Below, piece by piece: positions 9,385 to 17,402 of a stretch of DNA of 64,000 nucleotides (the stretch's first letter is position 1; each line of letters begins with the position of its first letter). The notes beneath the pieces are model-generated. The model saw only the letters and a list, made by a program, of their open reading frames with translations. It was not told the DNA's origin and did no database searches. A program made the position numbers and the translations under genes. The stretch comes from Okeania sp034190295 (GTDB lineage: Bacteria; Cyanobacteriota; Cyanobacteriia; Cyanobacteriales; Microcoleaceae): contig JAXHSW010000014.1 of NCBI GenBank assembly GCA_034190295.1, forward strand, positions 19,604 to 83,603, read 5' to 3'.

Positions 9385-10325
9385 TATTGAATATAATTTG
9401 CTATTTTTTCCAATTTCTTAATTTTATAATAAGAATTAATTTCTTAAAAAAAGATTAAATTTTGAGATGTTTGAAGAGATGTTAAAGTCAAAAGTCAAGA
9501 ATAACTCTCTACAGGTATACTATGAATTAGTCATGTAAAGTGATTGACAAAATACTTGACTTGATTTAACAGTAATTTTTCAATAAATTTAGAGGCAGAA
9601 AGGAAACTATACCCTATAAAAACCATTTGGGATCTATTTAAAAATAGAGGGGGAGATGGGGAGATGGGGGAATGGGGTGTATTGAAGTATTTTCAATTAT
9701 TGCTTCAATTCATGTACAACCCCGTGCGTCTAAAACTTTTACGCGGGTAAATATACCAAAAAACAGAGTGAAAAGATATAGATATTCATCATGGAGGAGT
9801 ATTGGAATATTTTTCCACCTTTTTCTCCTATTGCCTCTATCCAACGGAGGAGGGAATGGCTCAAAATTGTAATCAAGGTCAAGATACTACTCAGGGGTTC
9901 TATAAATAAATTTAGGTGCTTTTAAGCATTTTTTTTTATTTGTAAAAAATTCAAAACCTAGATAGAAAATATAGCAAATTATTGAGTAGCTTAGGACATA
10001 AAGTAATGATGATATCGAATAGGGGGAAACTTTTTCCGCTGTTGCTTCACACCAAGTGCTGCATCTGTGGCAACCCATGGGGTCGCACCGCTGTTCTCTG
10101 CCATCTGAAACTATTAACCTCTATTGCTTTTGTCAGAGAAAAATATATAAATCCCATCACTCTGAGAAATAGTTGACCAAAAACTAAATTAATACTATAG
10201 AAATGGCAATACTTTGAGGGAAAAATATTAGTATATCCTGTGCGATCGCTATATCCCTCAAAAGTTAGAAATTTTGACTTTTAACTATTAAGGTATTCTT
10301 ATAAGTAATTTTTCTATGTAAATCT
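9385..10325. other. Long spacer before lgt, no gene seen
   Basis: Short frames on both strands (about 60 codons) have no protein-like pattern. A HIP1 octamer GCGATCGC lies at about 10242. No tRNA-like cloverleaf or terminator was recognised. Confidence 0.55.
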
Positions 10326-11210
10326 ATGACAGTAGAGATTCCCCTATTGCCTTTAGGCTTTCAATTTACTTCTCCCGGTCCAATAATTTTTGAATTGGGG
10401 CCTTTGGCTATCCGTTGGTATGGACTTTTAATTGCCACAGCAGTATTAATTGGAGTTACTCTCTCCCAATATTTAGCTAAACGCCGTCATGTTAACCCCG
10501 ATCTATTAGGCGATCTAGTAGTTTGGTTGGTATTAGCAGCAATTCCTGGAGCAAGATTGTACTATGTTCTGTTTGAGTGGGAGGAGTACCAACAAAATCC
10601 TATGGATATGATTGCAATTTGGAAAGGAGGTATTGCAATTCATGGAGCAATTATTGGTGGAGCGATCGCTGCTTTAATTTTTGCCAGAATTAATAAAATC
10701 TCTTTTTGGCAATTGGCAGATTTAGTCGCTCCTTCCTTGATTTTGGGACAAGCTATCGGTCGGTGGGGCAATTTTTTCAATTCTGAGGCTTTTGGTAGTC
10801 CCACTGATTTACCTTGGAAGTTGTATATCCCTCCAGAACGTCGTCCATCAGAATTAGTAAATTTTGATTATTTTCATCCCACCTTTTTATATGAGTCTCT
10901 ATGGAATTTGATGGTATTTGGACTATTACTATTCCTATTTTTTAGAGATTTGCGGGGTAGATATCGACTTAAGGTAGGGACTTTATTTCTTGTTTATATG
11001 GCAGCTTATAGTAGTGGACGAATTTGGATTGAGGGATTACGGACTGATAGTTTAATGTTAGGGCCACTACGAATTGCTCAATTTGTGAGTTTAACTGGAA
11101 TTTTGTTGGGGTTAGCAGGTTTGGCTTGGTTATATTTGTTGAAGCGACCTTTACCTGATGTATGGCCTTCAGAGAATAGGTATAGGGAGGAAGAGACACA
11201 GAAAGAGTGA
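10326..11210 (+). CDS. lgt: Prolipoprotein diacylglyceryl transferase
   Basis: The 294-residue polytopic inner-membrane enzyme transfers diacylglyceryl from phosphatidylglycerol to the lipobox Cys of prolipoproteins. The family signature is clear: IRWYGLLIATAVLIG near the N-terminus, GARLYYVLFEW, KGGIAIHGAIIGG with the conserved His, and the Lgt signature GQAIGRWGNFFNSEAFG with the essential Arg, followed by HPTFLYESLWNL. About seven hydrophobic segments are visible. Length and start fit the family. It stands alone. The PBP4-type lipoprotein at 2.5 kb would be one of its substrates. Confidence 0.96.
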   Translation: MTVEIPLLPLGFQFTSPGPIIFELGPLAIRWYGLLIATAVLIGVTLSQYLAKRRHVNPDLLGDLVVWLVLAAIPGARLYYVLFEWEEYQQNPMDMIAIWKGGIAIHGAIIGGAIAALIFARINKISFWQLADLVAPSLILGQAIGRWGNFFNSEAFGSPTDLPWKLYIPPERRPSELVNFDYFHPTFLYESLWNLMVFGLLLFLFFRDLRGRYRLKVGTLFLVYMAAYSSGRIWIEGLRTDSLMLGPLRIAQFVSLTGILLGLAGLAWLYLLKRPLPDVWPSENRYREEETQKE

Positions 11211-11242
11211 AATGCTAATGAAGAAGGAAGAAGGTCAATAAT

Positions 11243-11367
11243 GGATAATTGATAATTGATAATTGATAATTACCTCTCCCTAAAAACCGATAGGATTGAA
11301 TAAAAGGAACATTAATTCATTGTTTCTCCACGGCGAGAGAGAGGATTTTTACCTTAATTATTCGGTA
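11243..11367 (+). repeat. Element A copy
   Basis: It has tandem TAATTGATAATTGA units, ACCTCTCCCTAAAAACCG, ATAGGATTGAATAAAAGG and a terminal TTAATTATTCGGTAAA. The usual AGGCTTTAAACC block is altered to a GAGAGAGAGG stretch. Confidence 0.75.
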
Positions 11368-11550
11368 AAATTGCATGGCGATAGTCTTTGACACGCCACT
11401 TCCTGTCTTATCCCCCCAAACAATTTTCAGCGTTGCTGAATACTGGGATGATTTCGGCTGACACGGGGACAGGTCAACAGGTCAACACTATGCAATGCCC
11501 AATTTTCAGCACCCCTGTTGACAGTGGGATATTAAACCCGCAAAAGAAGA

Positions 11551-11584
11551 GATAAAAAAAGCTCCAGACAAAAAGTCCAGAGCT
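11551..11584 (-). terminator. Strong intrinsic terminator, minus strand, no gene upstream
   Basis: Read on the minus strand it is AGCTCTGGAC, a TTTTT loop, GTCTGGAGCT, then TTTTTTTATC. The ten-base stem is nearly perfect and the U-tract is ideal. The only DNA that could feed it is the 100-bp gap before cobM or transcription antisense to cobM. Confidence 0.75.
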
Positions 11585-11685
11585 ATACCAGGGTGCATCT
11601 ACCATTCCTTTTCTCTGAATATAGGTACTAACATCAGGAAAAATCGCAGAATACTGAAGAAAATTTTTTGGCTAATACTTAATAA

Positions 11686-12468
11686 ATGAATAATACAGAA
11701 AGTCTTAAACCAGCAGTCTACATTGTAGGGGCAGGTCCAGGAGACCCGGATCTATTAACGGTGAAAGCTTATAATCTCTTGGCGAAAGCAGATGTGATTC
11801 TATACGCAGATTCTTTGGTACCCAAGCAAATGTTACGAGATGTACGTCCTGATGCTGAGGTGATTGGAACGGCAAATAAAACCCTAGAGGATATTTTGCC
11901 TTTAATGATAGACCGAGTGAGAAAAGGTTGTTCTGTGGTACGTCTCCATTCTGGAGATCCAAGTTTGTATGGGGCGGTTTATGAACAAATGCAGCTTTTA
12001 GCAGAGGCAGAAATTGATTTTGAAATTGTGCCGGGAATTAGTGCATTTCAGGATGCGGCAGCTAAGTTAAAAGTGGAGTTGACTGTACCTGGGTTGGTGC
12101 AGACAATTATATTAACTAGGATTAGTGGAAAAGCTACAGGGGTTCCTCCTAGTGAAGAGTTGGGTAGTTTGGCTGCTCACGGGGCGAGTTTATGTTTGTA
12201 TTTGAGCGCTCGTCATGTTTGGGAAGCACAACAAAAGTTGATAGAACATTACTCTCCTCAAATACCTATTGCAATATGTTATCGTTTGGGATGGCCTGAT
12301 GAACAGATTTGGGTTGTTCCTTTGGAGAAAATGGCTGTTGTTACTGAGGAGAAACAGTTAGTTAGAACAACGCTATATGTTATTAGTCCGGCATTGGAGA
12401 AGGTGGAAAAAGTAGGGCGTTCTGGTCTTTATAATCCTCAACATACTCATCTATTTCGAGGGAAATAG
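11686..12468 (+). CDS. cobM: Precorrin-4 C11-methyltransferase
   Basis: The 260-residue SAM-dependent methyltransferase belongs to the tetrapyrrole methylase family. Signatures are VYIVGAGPGDPDLLTVKA at the N-terminus (SAM-binding loop), ADVILYADSLVP, VRLHSGDPSLYGAVYEQM, and FEIVPGISAFQDAAAKL. The SLVP and SGDPSLYGA forms and the length point to CobM/CbiF, which methylates C11 of precorrin-4 or cobalt-precorrin-4 in corrin-ring synthesis, rather than to CobI, CobJ or CobA. No other cobalamin genes are adjacent, as is common in cyanobacteria where the pathway is scattered. Confidence 0.94.
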   Translation: MNNTESLKPAVYIVGAGPGDPDLLTVKAYNLLAKADVILYADSLVPKQMLRDVRPDAEVIGTANKTLEDILPLMIDRVRKGCSVVRLHSGDPSLYGAVYEQMQLLAEAEIDFEIVPGISAFQDAAAKLKVELTVPGLVQTIILTRISGKATGVPPSEELGSLAAHGASLCLYLSARHVWEAQQKLIEHYSPQIPIAICYRLGWPDEQIWVVPLEKMAVVTEEKQLVRTTLYVISPALEKVEKVGRSGLYNPQHTHLFRGK

Positions 12469-12593
12469 TTCAACAATTAATAATTAATAATAATTAATAA
12501 TTACCTTTCCTTGAAAATAAGAGGATTGACGCCGAGCGTGAAAATTTTTTCTCCTTTAAAGGAGAGGCTTTAAACACTTAATTATTCGGTAAT
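12467..12593 (+). repeat. Element A copy
   Basis: It begins two bases before the end of the cobM stop codon: TTCAACAATTAATAATTAAT, ACCTTTCCTTGAAAATAAG, AGGATTGACG, then CTCCTTTAAAGGAGAGGC, TTTAAACACTTAATTATT and CGGTAAT. CTCTCC and GGAGAG arms can pair as a hairpin. Confidence 0.8.
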
Positions 12594-13115
12594 GGTAGAG
12601 AGAGTGTGGGGAGTGTAGGGAGTGTGGGAAGAAATTAAAAAATATATACAGCAGATTCCAACTACATGAAGTACAGATATTAACAATTAAATGAATGCAA
12701 GTGCGGCAATCTAGCCATCTTCGGGGTGTACCTCACCAAAGTAGAATCCGCTGTATCTTCACACGTTAGGGAGCAGGACTACCCAAAGATAATTAGAACG
12801 GGAGCAAGATGCTCCAAAATAATTGGAATGGGAGCAAGATGCTCCCACTGGTTATACCGTGACCAAAATAATTGGAATGGGAGCAAGATGCTCCCACTGG
12901 TTATACCATTACAATGCACCACTGCAAATTGATTTTTATATCTTAACTTCTTAGGTATTTAAGAATAAATGTATTACAGCGATTTTACATTAGAAAAAAT
13001 CAAACAAACTTTTGAAATTTAGATAAGAGAGCAACAAAACTATTTGGCAAATATATCACCATGACAACCAAGTAAATTATTAACATAAATACTGAACTAT
13101 AACGTAGCGATCGCT
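12594..13115. other. Spacer with GGGAGCAAGATGCTCCC palindromes
   Basis: At about 12787-12903 a unit containing AATTGGAATGGGAGCAAGAT and GCTCCCACTGGTTATACC is repeated two to three times; GGAGCAAGATGCTCC is a palindrome. A single related sequence lies at about 30668-30692. The remainder is AT-rich with no gene. Confidence 0.65.
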
Positions 13116-13683
13116 ATGGCAACTAATAGTGAAAAAGCTCGTTAGGAAATGATAATTGCACCAATATTAATAGATATCAAAAGACAAAATCAAGCACAAA
13201 TTAATATATTTTCTGGCATAGATTTTACCGAATAATTAAGGTTTAAAGCCTCTCCTTTTAAGGAGAAACAAGAAAAATTTTTCATGATTAGTCAATCCTA
13301 TCCGTTTTCAAGGAGAGGTAATTCGCGCATTCGCGCATTCTTGAAAGTCGAACCAGAAACAGGATTAAACGGAATTTGTGACTTTTTAATAACGAAATTT
13401 TTGGAAATGTTAATCGTAAAAGCGCCAATAATTGTGATTGTTGAAGGGAAACAAGAAAACTTTGATTTAGGATGAGGGCAATGTATAGCTCAAATGATAA
13501 GCCCGAATATTTAACCAAAAAGAAGGCAACAATATAAGCACAATTTATGGAGCAATTACATCAGGAACTAACTGGCGATTCTTGCAACTTCAAGAACAAA
13601 ATATTATTATAGATTTAACCGAATATTACCTAAATCAAGTTAATCTAATCATGGGAATATTAACAGCTAGTCTGACTACTTAA
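13116..13683 (+). pseudogene. Broken PD-(D/E)XK-like hypothetical protein, interrupted by element A
   Basis: Read through stops, the frame gives MATNSEKAR, a stop, EMIIAPILIDIKRQNQAQIN, IFSGIDF, an inverted element A (13226-13345), then VEPETGLNGICDFLITK, VKAPIIVIVEGKQENFDLG, a TGA, GQCIAQMI-like sequence, a frameshift, IYGAITSGTNWRFLQLQ, IDLTEYYLNQVNLIMGIL and a stop. The CDFL...IVIVE.K pattern matches a cyanobacterial family of putative restriction-endonuclease-fold proteins (Asp, then Glu-x-Lys). At least two nonsense codons, one frameshift and the inserted repeat make it a pseudogene. The same general fold is intact at 53.2 kb. Confidence 0.75.
13226..13345 (-). repeat. Element A copy inserted in a pseudogene
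   Basis: It runs from TTTACCGAATAATTAAGG through TTTAAAGCCTCTCC, AAGGAGAAACAAG, AATCCTATCCG and AAGGAGAGGTAATTCG to the end CTTGAAA. The coding sense of the host pseudogene resumes directly after it, so its ends are defined here by the host gene. Confidence 0.8.
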
Positions 13684-14043
13684 AAAAATAGGCGTTGGTA
13701 AAGCGCGTGTATGATATTAATCTTAATTCTTTAGGAGTCAACACACCCGCGGGCCCCGACCGTGGAGGGGAAAGACCTCCTCAGGAGTCAACACACCCGC
13801 GGGCCCCTCCCAGGAGGGGAAGAAAGAAGAAGAAACCCCGAGTAGAAGGAGACAGTTTTTTGGTCGCGTAAAGGTCACGGAGTTCTATCGCGCTCTTATC
13901 CGGACATGATATCATACCTCAAATTACCAACGCCAATTAACAGTAGATTTGAGATAAGTTATACTAATTATTAAAAGTAATGCTGTACTTAGGTAATACT
14001 TCAATTATTAAGTAACTAACACAGGCTGAATAACCTTATATTT
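13684..14043. other. Spacer with duplicated GC-rich segment
   Basis: AGGAGTCAACACACCCGCGG followed by GCCCC occurs twice (about 13733 and 13784), each followed by a GGAGGGGAA motif. This GC-rich sequence contrasts with its AT-rich surroundings. No gene is seen. Confidence 0.6.
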
Positions 14044-15132
14044 ATGACCGCACAAAATACTCATATTGGCATTGTTGGCGCAGGAACAACAGGAACCTAT
14101 TTAACTTATTTATTGGCTAAAAAAGGTTATCAAGTTGACTTATTTGAAAAATATCCTGCTCCCCGTACTGATGGCTGCGGTATCCTCTTAATTTCTCCAG
14201 GAATGCAAGCCATTCATCAGGGAAACCCAGAATTATGTAACCAGTTAATAGAAAAAGGTGTGCCTGCGAAAACCTTTGAATTTCGTAACTTCAAAGAGGA
14301 AGTTGTCAACCGAGAACAGGTAGAATACAAAGAGCAAGAGATTCCAGGAATTTTAATCCATCGTAAAGCGATCTTGGAGTCAATTCTCACCTATTTACCC
14401 GAAGATTGTCTACATTATAATGCTTGTTTTAGCCATTTAGAACAAACAGAAGACAAGGTAATTGCCTATTTTGAAGATGGGAGTCAATGGCAAGGAGATT
14501 TATTGATAGGGAGTGATGGAATTTACTCAAAACTCAGGAATTTTGTGGTTCCCGATGTACAATTATCTTATTTAGGGGATATTGTCTGGCGTGGAATTGT
14601 CAAAGAAGATGAATTTTGCGAAGATGGGTTATTCCTACTTTACATTCGAAGTCGTGGAATTTATGCAAATTTCTTTGATATTGGTCATGGTTATACCCAT
14701 TGGGGCTTTTTTATCGAAAAAGATCGAGAAGAATCTGAATTTAACTTACCTCGACCCCACAATATAGGAATTCCTCCTCAAGAATTGGCAAAAGTTCCTG
14801 AAGCAGCCCGAAAAGTTATTGAATCTACCCCCAATGACCAGATTGTTTGCAATTTTTCCTATGATATCGATCCCATACCTCAACTTTATCATGGAAACGT
14901 TCTCTTGATTGGGGATGCTGCCCACGCAAAAAGTCCTAGCCGTGCTAGAGGAATGACATCAGGGTTTGAGGATGCCTTGGCTTTATCTCGATATTTAGAA
15001 GAAGGTGAGACAATTAATGAAGCTTTGGCTAAATTTCAAGCAGAGCGACTACCCATTGTTCATGAGTACCAGCGTACCAGCAGAGAGATTAGCCGTAAGA
15101 CTGGACGGAAAAGTAGAGAAAAAAATGGTTAA
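14044..15132 (+). CDS. FAD-dependent monooxygenase (UbiH/PHBH-like fold)
   Basis: The 362-residue flavoprotein has a dinucleotide-binding fold at the N-terminus (IGIVGAGTTGTYLTYLLAKK, GxGxxG, closing with an acidic residue in VDLFEK), the middle motif DLLIGSDGIYSKLRN (DG motif contacting FAD and NAD(P)H) and the second FAD motif VLLIGDAAHAKSPSRARGM followed by EDALALSRYL. These define the aromatic hydroxylase class. The usual GDAAH.M.P..GQG is altered to AKSPSRARG, a less common variant. The substrate cannot be read from sequence and there are no pathway neighbours. The C-terminal tail is basic and short. It may belong to natural-product or quinone metabolism; this is inference. Confidence 0.8.
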   Translation: MTAQNTHIGIVGAGTTGTYLTYLLAKKGYQVDLFEKYPAPRTDGCGILLISPGMQAIHQGNPELCNQLIEKGVPAKTFEFRNFKEEVVNREQVEYKEQEIPGILIHRKAILESILTYLPEDCLHYNACFSHLEQTEDKVIAYFEDGSQWQGDLLIGSDGIYSKLRNFVVPDVQLSYLGDIVWRGIVKEDEFCEDGLFLLYIRSRGIYANFFDIGHGYTHWGFFIEKDREESEFNLPRPHNIGIPPQELAKVPEAARKVIESTPNDQIVCNFSYDIDPIPQLYHGNVLLIGDAAHAKSPSRARGMTSGFEDALALSRYLEEGETINEALAKFQAERLPIVHEYQRTSREISRKTGRKSREKNG

Positions 15133-15488
15133 AAAAGCACTCAGCACTCAGCACTCAGCACTCAGCAGTAAACGTTTAGAAGGGGATTTAAACCCAAATA
15201 GGGGCGTTAGGGTAGTTCCTCTGCAAGAGACTAGCTGTTTGTGGAGCATTCCGATACCCAAATGCGCTCAAGCTAACGCCTAAAACTCGTTCATCATCTG
15301 TAAGTTCTGTTCCTTATCAAAATCATAAGGGTCGCGCCACCCCGCCTTTTAAGACGCAATATTTTTGGAGAGTTGCTCAAATCCCCTACTTCCCCTCCTG
15401 GGAGGGGTTAGGGGTGGGTTTACTTCTGACTTGCAGACTTGCTGACTTGCAGACTTCGTTAATTCCCTCTTCCCTCTTCCTTGGTAAC
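15133..15488. other. Spacer with tandem CACTCAG repeat and element B
   Basis: A CAGCACTCAG tandem lies at 15137-15170. From about 15318 the sequence is element B, which directly abuts the next gene. Confidence 0.65.
15318..15476 (+). repeat. Element B, copy 1
   Basis: It contains TCAAAATCATAAGGGTCGCG, CACCCCGCCTTTTAAGACGC, AATATTTTTGGAG, CCCCTCCTGGGAGGGG and a GACTTGCAGACTTGC tandem. An inverted copy lies at 16850-17014 on the other side of the gene; further copies are at 58762-58960, 59045-59205 and 63150-63290. Confidence 0.75.
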
Positions 15489-16835
15489 ATGAGTAAAACT
15501 TCTATCCAACCTGCTCTAATAACTAAAATAATACCCGACTCCATCGCTGCTGAAATTGGTTTTGAATCAGGAGATGCGATCGCTTCTATCAACGGACAAC
15601 AACCACGAGACTTGATCGACTATCAATATATTTGTGCTGACGAATATTTAGAAATAGAAGTCATCGACGCAAAAGGCAAAACTCACCACATCGAAATAGA
15701 AAAAGACTACGATGAAGATTTAGGATTAGAATTTTCTACCGCTCTGTTTGACGGTCTAATTCAATGTAATAACCGTTGTCCGTTTTGCTTCATCGACCAA
15801 CAACCACCAGGTAAACGAGAAACTCTTTACTTCAAAGATGATGACTATCGTCTCAGTTTCCTCTACGGTTCATACCTAACTTTAACTAACCTTCCTCAAC
15901 GGGAGTGGGAAAGAATAGAACAAATGCGACTCTCACCACTCTATGTTTCTGTCCATGCTACTGAACCAGAGTTGCGATCGCGCCTACTGAAAAATTCCAG
16001 AGGGGGTAAAATACTCGAACAAATTCAGTGGTTTCAACAACGACGACTGCAAATACACGCTCAAGTTGTAGTTTGTCCGGGAATTAATGATGGTATTCAT
16101 CTGGAACGCACATTATTAGATTTAGCAAATTTTCATACTGGGGAAATTCCGGCAGTAGCATCTGTGGCAGTTGTACCAGTGGGTTTAACTCGCTTTCGCC
16201 CTGGGTCAGATGAACTAATACCCGTCACTACTGAAAAAGCGGAGGAAGTCATAGACCAAGTCCAAGAAATTCAAGCTAAACTGAAACAGACATCTGGGAC
16301 TAATTGCATCTGGTTGGCTGACGAATGGTTTTTGATTGGCCGTCGAGAGTTGCCCCCTGCCTCAGAATATGAAGATTATCCTCAAATTGGCAATGGTGTT
16401 GGTTCAATTCGGCTGTTTATATCACAATTTGAAGCTGCTGTCAAAGAAATTTTAGCCAATAACATTTGCTTAAGCACCAAAAGAAAATTAACCTGGGTAG
16501 TAGGAAATGCAGTAGAAAAAGCATTTGCAGCGATCGCCGAACGCCTCAATCAAATTGAAGGACTGGAAGTAAATATGGTAGCCTTATCAAGCAATTATTG
16601 GGGACAAAGTATTAGTGTCACTGGATTATTAACAGGCCAAGATTTGCTAGAGGGTTTACAGGGGCGAGACTTAGGGGAAGGAATTATTTTACCCTCACTC
16701 ATGCTCAAATCAGGAGATAATCTATTTTTGGATGATATGACCCTAGAAGAATTAGCAGACCGACTCAAGAAACCTATTTGGCCAGTGGCAGGAGTAGAAG
16801 AACTAATTTTGACTGCTATGGGACTGCGCAAATAG
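15489..16835 (+). CDS. PDZ/DUF512 cyanobacterial FeS protein (TIGR03279-like)
   Basis: ATG at 15489 is chosen because upstream in-frame codons are made of element B; this gives 448 residues. Residues 1-75 form a PDZ-like domain (IIPDSIAAEIGFESGDAIAS, INGQQPRDLIDY). CNNRCPFCFIDQ near residue 95 has the CxxxCxxC cluster motif typical of radical SAM proteins. FLYGSYLTLTNL and YVSVHATEPELRSRLL follow, and the C-terminal part is DUF512. The protein is almost universal in cyanobacteria and annotated as a putative FeS oxidoreductase; the reaction is unknown. The gene is enclosed by inverted copies of element B about 12-15 bp from its start and stop. Confidence 0.88.
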   Translation: MSKTSIQPALITKIIPDSIAAEIGFESGDAIASINGQQPRDLIDYQYICADEYLEIEVIDAKGKTHHIEIEKDYDEDLGLEFSTALFDGLIQCNNRCPFCFIDQQPPGKRETLYFKDDDYRLSFLYGSYLTLTNLPQREWERIEQMRLSPLYVSVHATEPELRSRLLKNSRGGKILEQIQWFQQRRLQIHAQVVVCPGINDGIHLERTLLDLANFHTGEIPAVASVAVVPVGLTRFRPGSDELIPVTTEKAEEVIDQVQEIQAKLKQTSGTNCIWLADEWFLIGRRELPPASEYEDYPQIGNGVGSIRLFISQFEAAVKEILANNICLSTKRKLTWVVGNAVEKAFAAIAERLNQIEGLEVNMVALSSNYWGQSISVTGLLTGQDLLEGLQGRDLGEGIILPSLMLKSGDNLFLDDMTLEELADRLKKPIWPVAGVEELILTAMGLRK

Positions 16836-16849
16836 GGCGCGGACATTGT

Positions 16850-17014
16850 TAACGAAGTCTGCAAGTCTGCAAGTCTGCAAGTCTGCAAATGTACCCACCC
16901 CCGCCCCTCCCAGGAGGGGAGCCAGCAGGGGAAGGGGATTTGAGAAAAGCTCCAAAAATATTGCGCTTTAAAAGGCGGGGTGGCGCGACCCTTATGATTT
17001 TGATAAATCCTCAA
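16850..17014 (-). repeat. Element B, copy 2 (inverted)
   Basis: It carries the GTCTGCAAGTCTGCAAGTCT tandem, CCCCTCCCAGGAGGGG, CTCCAAAAATATTGCGC, AAGGCGGGGTGGCGCGACCC and TTATGATTTTGATAA. It is the reverse complement of the copy at 15318-15476, with an added GGAGCCAGCAGGGGAAGGGG segment. Confidence 0.75.
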
Positions 17015-17402
17015 ACGAGCGTCAGGGATTACTTGCAGACTTGCAGACTTCGCGCCTTCTGTACGTCGCCAATCCGACGGCTCCCCTATGCGCGTAGCGC
17101 TATATGGGCGATCGCTAATTTAATTTTCAACTTTTGACTTTGGTAAAGTAGTTAACTTGTTAGTTTAATACCAAGCGTGAAAAAAGAATATTACGAATAA
17201 TAAGTGCAATAAAAAGATTTTGCCGGAAATGTCCCTTTGACAAAAAAGAGAATTTACGACCTAAAAACTGGTATTAAATCTATTCATTCTGACTCCTGAA
17301 TTCAGAATTCAGAATTCTAAGAAATACCCTAGCTATTTGTAGTAAACATTTATAAAATTGGTATAAAATATCATTTGGACTTGGAGACGAATAAAAAAAT
17401 CC
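17015..17402. other. Spacer before the TolC-like gene
   Basis: It contains a TGCAGACTTGCAGACTTC scrap, a HIP1 site at about 17109 and an ATTCAGAATTCAGAATTC tandem at about 17299. No gene or clear promoter is recognised. Confidence 0.5.

Larger units (their letters stand above)
11211..11685. other. Spacer with element A, family G repeat and orphan terminator
   Basis: After lgt come element A (11243-11367), then a repeat with GTCTTTGACACGCCACTTCC and GACAGTGGGATATTAAACCC that recurs in variant form at about 62568-62640, then a minus-strand terminator at 11551-11584. I looked for a cobalamin riboswitch ahead of cobM and did not find one. Confidence 0.6.

Noticed and set aside
11380..11685. Cobalamin riboswitch ahead of cobM
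   Set aside because: The GCCACT-like segment is part of a dispersed repeat that recurs near 62580, and no B12-box architecture was found.
12726..13518. Short frames in the cobM to monooxygenase interval
   Set aside because: They are built from palindromic repeats or are pieces of the interrupted nuclease-like pseudogene.
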